DNA of 64,000 bases from Rhodoferax koreense (GTDB lineage: Bacteria; Pseudomonadota; Gammaproteobacteria; Burkholderiales; Burkholderiaceae_C), in contig NZ_CP019236.1 of assembly GCF_001955695.1 (NCBI RefSeq), positions 4,712,001-4,776,000 on the forward strand, read 5' to 3'. Position numbers and translations under genes: made by a program. The notes under the pieces were generated by a model. The model had not been told where the DNA came from. It saw only the letters and a program-made list of their open reading frames with translations, and did no database searches. Below are positions 61,464 through 64,000 of the stretch, piece after piece (within the stretch, counting starts at the first letter, position 1; every line of letters starts with the position of its first letter).

Positions 61464-62488
61464 AGCTTTACCTCAGCAGCGGCATCTGGGCCGAACTCGC
61501 GCACCGGCGCACGCGCATCGTGCTCGGTGTGCTGCTGGTTGCCGGCATCACCGTCAGCCTGATGGGCCTGCGCCTGGGCAGTTACGACCTGGCCTGGGGC
61601 CGCTTTTTCGCGACACTCTGGGGCGGCGGCGAAGACATGGGGCGTATGGTGCTTTTCGACTTGCGCCTGCCACGTGCCCTGGTGGCGCTGGGCGCAGGCG
61701 CAGCGCTGGCCACGGCCGGGGCCATCTTCCAGAGCCTGTCGCGCAATCCGCTGGCGAGCCCGGACATCATCGGCCTGACCACCGGGTCGGCCACGGGTGC
61801 CTTGGTGACGATCCTTTGGCTCGGCGACCAGGCGCTGAACGTGCCGCTGGGCGCACTGGTCGGCGGCCTGGCCACGGTGATGCTGGTCTATCTGTTCAGC
61901 CTGCAGCGCGGCATGCATGGCCAGCGACTGGTCCTGATCGGCCTGGCGATTGCGGCCATGCTGGCCTCGGTCAACGATTTCCTGATGACCCGGGCCGAGC
62001 TCGACCAGGCCCTGGCCGCCAAGATGTGGCTGCACGGCAGCCTGCAGGGCAGCGGCTGGTTGCAGGCGCAGCGCCTGGGGCTGGGCTGTGCCGTGCTGCT
62101 GCCGCTGGCCTGGCTGCTGAACCCACGCTTGCGCATGCTGGAGATGGGTGACGAACTCGCCACCAGCCTAGGCTTGAACGTCGGCCGCAGCCACGCGTAT
62201 CTGACCCTGGTGGCCGTTGGCCTGACGGCGCTGGCCATCGCCTGCGCCGGCCCGATCGGTTTCATCGCCCTTGCGGCGCCACAACTCGCGCGCCGGTTGT
62301 GCCGCGCATCCGGCATCGGGCTGTGGAGTGCGGCCCTGATGGGCGCCGTGTTGTGCGCCAGCGCGGACCTGCTGGCACGGCTGATGCTGGCGCCGTTTCA
62401 AATCCCGGTCGGCCTCGTCACCAGCGCGCTGGGCGGGGCCTATCTGGTCTACCTGCTGGCCCGCGAATGGCGAAGCCAGGATCTCTGA
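61460..62488 (+). CDS. FecCD-type permease, second subunit
   Basis: 342 residues; ATG overlaps the previous stop by 4 bp. Signature AALATAGAIFQSLSRNPLAS and DIIGLTTGSATGA. IGFIALAAPQLARRLC is the ATPase contact loop. Two permease subunits plus one ATPase are typical of FecCD-E or FhuB-split systems. Located in the cytoplasmic membrane. Confidence 0.9.
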   Translation: MKLYLSSGIWAELAHRRTRIVLGVLLVAGITVSLMGLRLGSYDLAWGRFFATLWGGGEDMGRMVLFDLRLPRALVALGAGAALATAGAIFQSLSRNPLASPDIIGLTTGSATGALVTILWLGDQALNVPLGALVGGLATVMLVYLFSLQRGMHGQRLVLIGLAIAAMLASVNDFLMTRAELDQALAAKMWLHGSLQGSGWLQAQRLGLGCAVLLPLAWLLNPRLRMLEMGDELATSLGLNVGRSHAYLTLVAVGLTALAIACAGPIGFIALAAPQLARRLCRASGIGLWSAALMGAVLCASADLLARLMLAPFQIPVGLVTSALGGAYLVYLLAREWRSQDL

Positions 62489-62491
62489 ACC

Positions 62492-63307
62492 ATGCCATCC
62501 ACGCCCCTCACATCACCGACCTCGCGCCTTCGCGGCCATGACCTGACGCTCGCTTACGGGGACACCAGGGTGGCCGAACATTTGAGCGTTGACATCCCCG
62601 ACGGCGCGTTCACCGTCATCGTCGGGCCGAACGCCTGCGGCAAGTCCACGCTGCTCAAGGCGTTGGCGCGGCTGCGCAGGCCGCAGGCGGGCCAGGTCTT
62701 TCTGGACGGCGCACTGATCGGCAGCTACCCGACGCGCGAGGTGGCACGCCGTCTCTGCCTGTTGCCGCAAACGGCGACGGCACCCGAGGGGATCCGCGTG
62801 GCCGAGTTGGTGGCACGGGGCCGGCATCCGCACCAGAGCCTGTTCGGCAGTTGGACTGCCGAAGACGACCGCATCGTCGGCCAGGCCTTGCAGGCCACCG
62901 AGACCCATGACCTGGCCGACCGGCTCGTCGACGAGTTGTCGGGCGGCCAACGCCAGCGCGTATGGGTGGCGATGGTGCTGGCGCAGGATACGCAACTGTT
63001 GCTGCTCGACGAGCCGACAACCTACCTGGACTTGGCCCACCAGATCGACCTGCTGGAACTGTTCCGCGACCTGAACCGCAATCAGGGCCGCACCCTCGTG
63101 GCCGTGCTGCACGACCTGAACCATGCCTGTCGTTACGCCGACCACCTGATTGTGCTGCGTCAGGGCCAACTGATTGCGCAGGGCGCGCCGGGCAACATCA
63201 TCACCGCGGCGCTGGTGGAGCAGGTGTTCGACCTGCCCTGCCGCATCATCGAAGACCCGGTGTCGCGCACACCGTTGGTGATTCCGGAAGGACGTCGGCA
63301 GGCGTGA
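62492..63307 (+). CDS. Iron-siderophore ABC transporter ATP-binding protein
   Basis: 271 residues. Walker A GPNACGKST at about 50-58, Q-loop LLPQTA, signature LSGGQRQRVWVAM, Walker B LLLLDEPT and switch H in VLHDLNHA. It matches FepC/FecE-type proteins. It starts 3 bp after the permease stop; the operon is binding protein, permease, permease, ATPase. Followed by stem-loops. Confidence 0.95.
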   Translation: MPSTPLTSPTSRLRGHDLTLAYGDTRVAEHLSVDIPDGAFTVIVGPNACGKSTLLKALARLRRPQAGQVFLDGALIGSYPTREVARRLCLLPQTATAPEGIRVAELVARGRHPHQSLFGSWTAEDDRIVGQALQATETHDLADRLVDELSGGQRQRVWVAMVLAQDTQLLLLDEPTTYLDLAHQIDLLELFRDLNRNQGRTLVAVLHDLNHACRYADHLIVLRQGQLIAQGAPGNIITAALVEQVFDLPCRIIEDPVSRTPLVIPEGRRQA

Positions 63308-63347
63308 TCAGGCCTCGTCGCCACGCCTGATGCTATCCAACGATAGC
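63307..63347. terminator. Paired stem-loops between convergent genes
   Basis: ATCAGGC (63307-63313) pairs with GCCTGAT (63325-63331); directly after, GCTATC (63332-63337) pairs with GATAGC (63342-63347) around CAAC. They separate the importer operon from the convergent receptor gene. No clear T tract follows on either side, so a bidirectional terminator is plausible but unproven. Confidence 0.5.
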
Positions 63348-63387
63348 TGGTAGTCCAGGTGGAATTTTGGCAAGCGGTCGTTTTTGC

Positions 63388-64000
63388 TTAAAGATCGACC
63401 TTGAACGTCAGCTTGGCCGTGCGCGGCGCGCCCGCGGCAAGACGCGTACCGGCCGCGGCCCAGTACTCCTTGTTCGCCACGTTGTCCACGTTCAACTGCC
63501 AGGTGGTCTGTTTGCCCCACGAACGCGTGACGTAGCGGGTGCCGACGCTGAACGTGGTTACACCACCCAGGAAGGCCTGGTTCAGGTCGTTCACGGGACG
63601 ACTGCCGGTGAAGTAGGCGCCACCATTGAACGACAGGCCCGGCACGCTGGTCAAGGCGTAGGACAGAAAGGCGCTGGCCGTTTTCTTGGAGGTGTTCTCC
63701 GGGCTCTTGCCGTTGTAGGTCGCGTTGATGTTCTGGAACTGGGCATCGAGCCACTGGCACGAGGCTTGCCACGCCAACTGCTTCGTGAGCTGACCCTGCG
63801 CTGCCAACTCCACGCCGGTGTAGCTTTGCTGGCCATTGGCGGTGAACACATTGCTGGCGTTGGTGTAGTAGCCGGGGCGGGTGATGTCGAACAATGCCGC
63901 AGAGACCAGCATGCCGCCGTCGGTGCGCCAGCGCATGCCCACTTCCTTTTGCCGGCTCACACCTGGCGCCAGGCGTTCGCCCTGGTTGGCGGTGCCGTTG
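63388..64000 (-). CDS. TonB-dependent receptor, C-terminal part (cut by window end)
   Basis: The frame is open from the window end at 64000 to the stop at 63388 (about 203 residues). SRQKEVGMRWR, ALFDITRPGYYTNASNVF, TYTGVELAAQGQL-like strand pattern, SFSVGTRYVTRSW and the last strand ending in K-V-D-L are those of siderophore receptor barrels (terminal residue L instead of F). It converges with the ABC importer operon and is most likely its outer-membrane partner. The plug domain lies outside the window. Confidence 0.9.
   Translation of the reverse strand, partial: NGTANQGERLAPGVSRQKEVGMRWRTDGGMLVSAALFDITRPGYYTNASNVFTANGQQSYTGVELAAQGQLTKQLAWQASCQWLDAQFQNINATYNGKSPENTSKKTASAFLSYALTSVPGLSFNGGAYFTGSRPVNDLNQAFLGGVTTFSVGTRYVTRSWGKQTTWQLNVDNVANKEYWAAAGTRLAAGAPRTAKLTFKVDL

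Noticed and set aside
60989..62035. A 348-codon minus-strand frame opposite the permease genes
   Set aside because: Antisense shadow rich in Q, H and R; both permease frames on the plus strand are complete and motif-rich.
1..64000. CRISPR arrays, tRNA or rRNA genes
   Set aside because: No regularly spaced repeats, cloverleaf-like segments or rRNA signatures were noticed by eye on either strand; a tRNAscan run would settle the tRNA question.

Overview
The window looks like accessory DNA of a high-GC betaproteobacterium, probably Burkholderiales near Comamonadaceae (Variovorax/Polaromonas-like). This rests on codon use, on the family types present (H-NS with a short AT-hook-like linker, KfrA, FecCD importers, old yellow enzymes, LysR/AraC regulators) and on the absence of core housekeeping genes. 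No rRNA, tRNA or CRISPR array was seen. The placement is inference, since no search could be run.

Layout. (1) 0-4.4 kb: end of a LysR gene, an IS3 remnant, an XRE repressor with a palindromic candidate operator, and several secreted or membrane proteins of unknown function. (2) 4.4-17.2 kb: a dense defence-island-like block. It holds a lone VbhA-type antitoxin; a coupled LAGLIDADG / Lon-like AAA+ / zinc-ribbon operon with a divergent XRE gene; a truncated PD-(D/E)XK-like gene followed by an ABC-type ATPase; a DUF4041-GIY-YIG protein; an XRE fragment; and a 1447-residue STAND (NACHT-like) NTPase with a C-terminal nuclease-like motif. The block ends at a pair of 17-bp direct repeats 40 bp apart, at the point where a DUF72 gene is cut off. 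(3) 17.2-19.5 kb: a uvrD-like helicase gene broken by an 8-bp tandem duplication, with a LexA-like box upstream. (4) 19.5-27.5 kb: plasmid or mobilizable-element material, with H-NS, KfrA, a MobC/relaxase pair with an overprinted ORF, a duplicated 78-bp sequence near mobC, one orphan gene and a second uvrD fragment. No replication or integrase gene was recognised. (5) 27.5-51.4 kb, bracketed by IS3-family half-elements: an oxidoreductase and efflux region (two old yellow enzymes, aldo/keto reductase, Gfo/Idh/MocA protein, SDR, alpha/beta hydrolase, three MFS pumps, DUF3237, EthD and two SnoaL-like proteins). Its regulators are LysR, AraC, three LuxR-type response regulators and a large periplasmic-propeller histidine kinase, followed by a metallo-beta-lactamase-fold protein. 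(6) 51.5-64 kb: siderophore or iron uptake (TonB-dependent receptor, EntS-like MFS, FecB-C-D-E type ABC importer with a possible Fur box, and a second receptor cut by the window end). This part is interrupted by IS701 and IS3 remnants, a DUF1349 gene and an EAL-domain fragment.

The likely joint functions are phage or plasmid defence in the left third, mobilization in the second part, electrophile or aromatic detoxification under two-component and LysR/AraC control in the middle, and ferric-siderophore uptake at the right. The best candidates for an undescribed system are the STAND-nuclease gene at 12.3-16.7 kb and the LAGLIDADG-AAA-zinc-ribbon operon at 4.8-7.6 kb.
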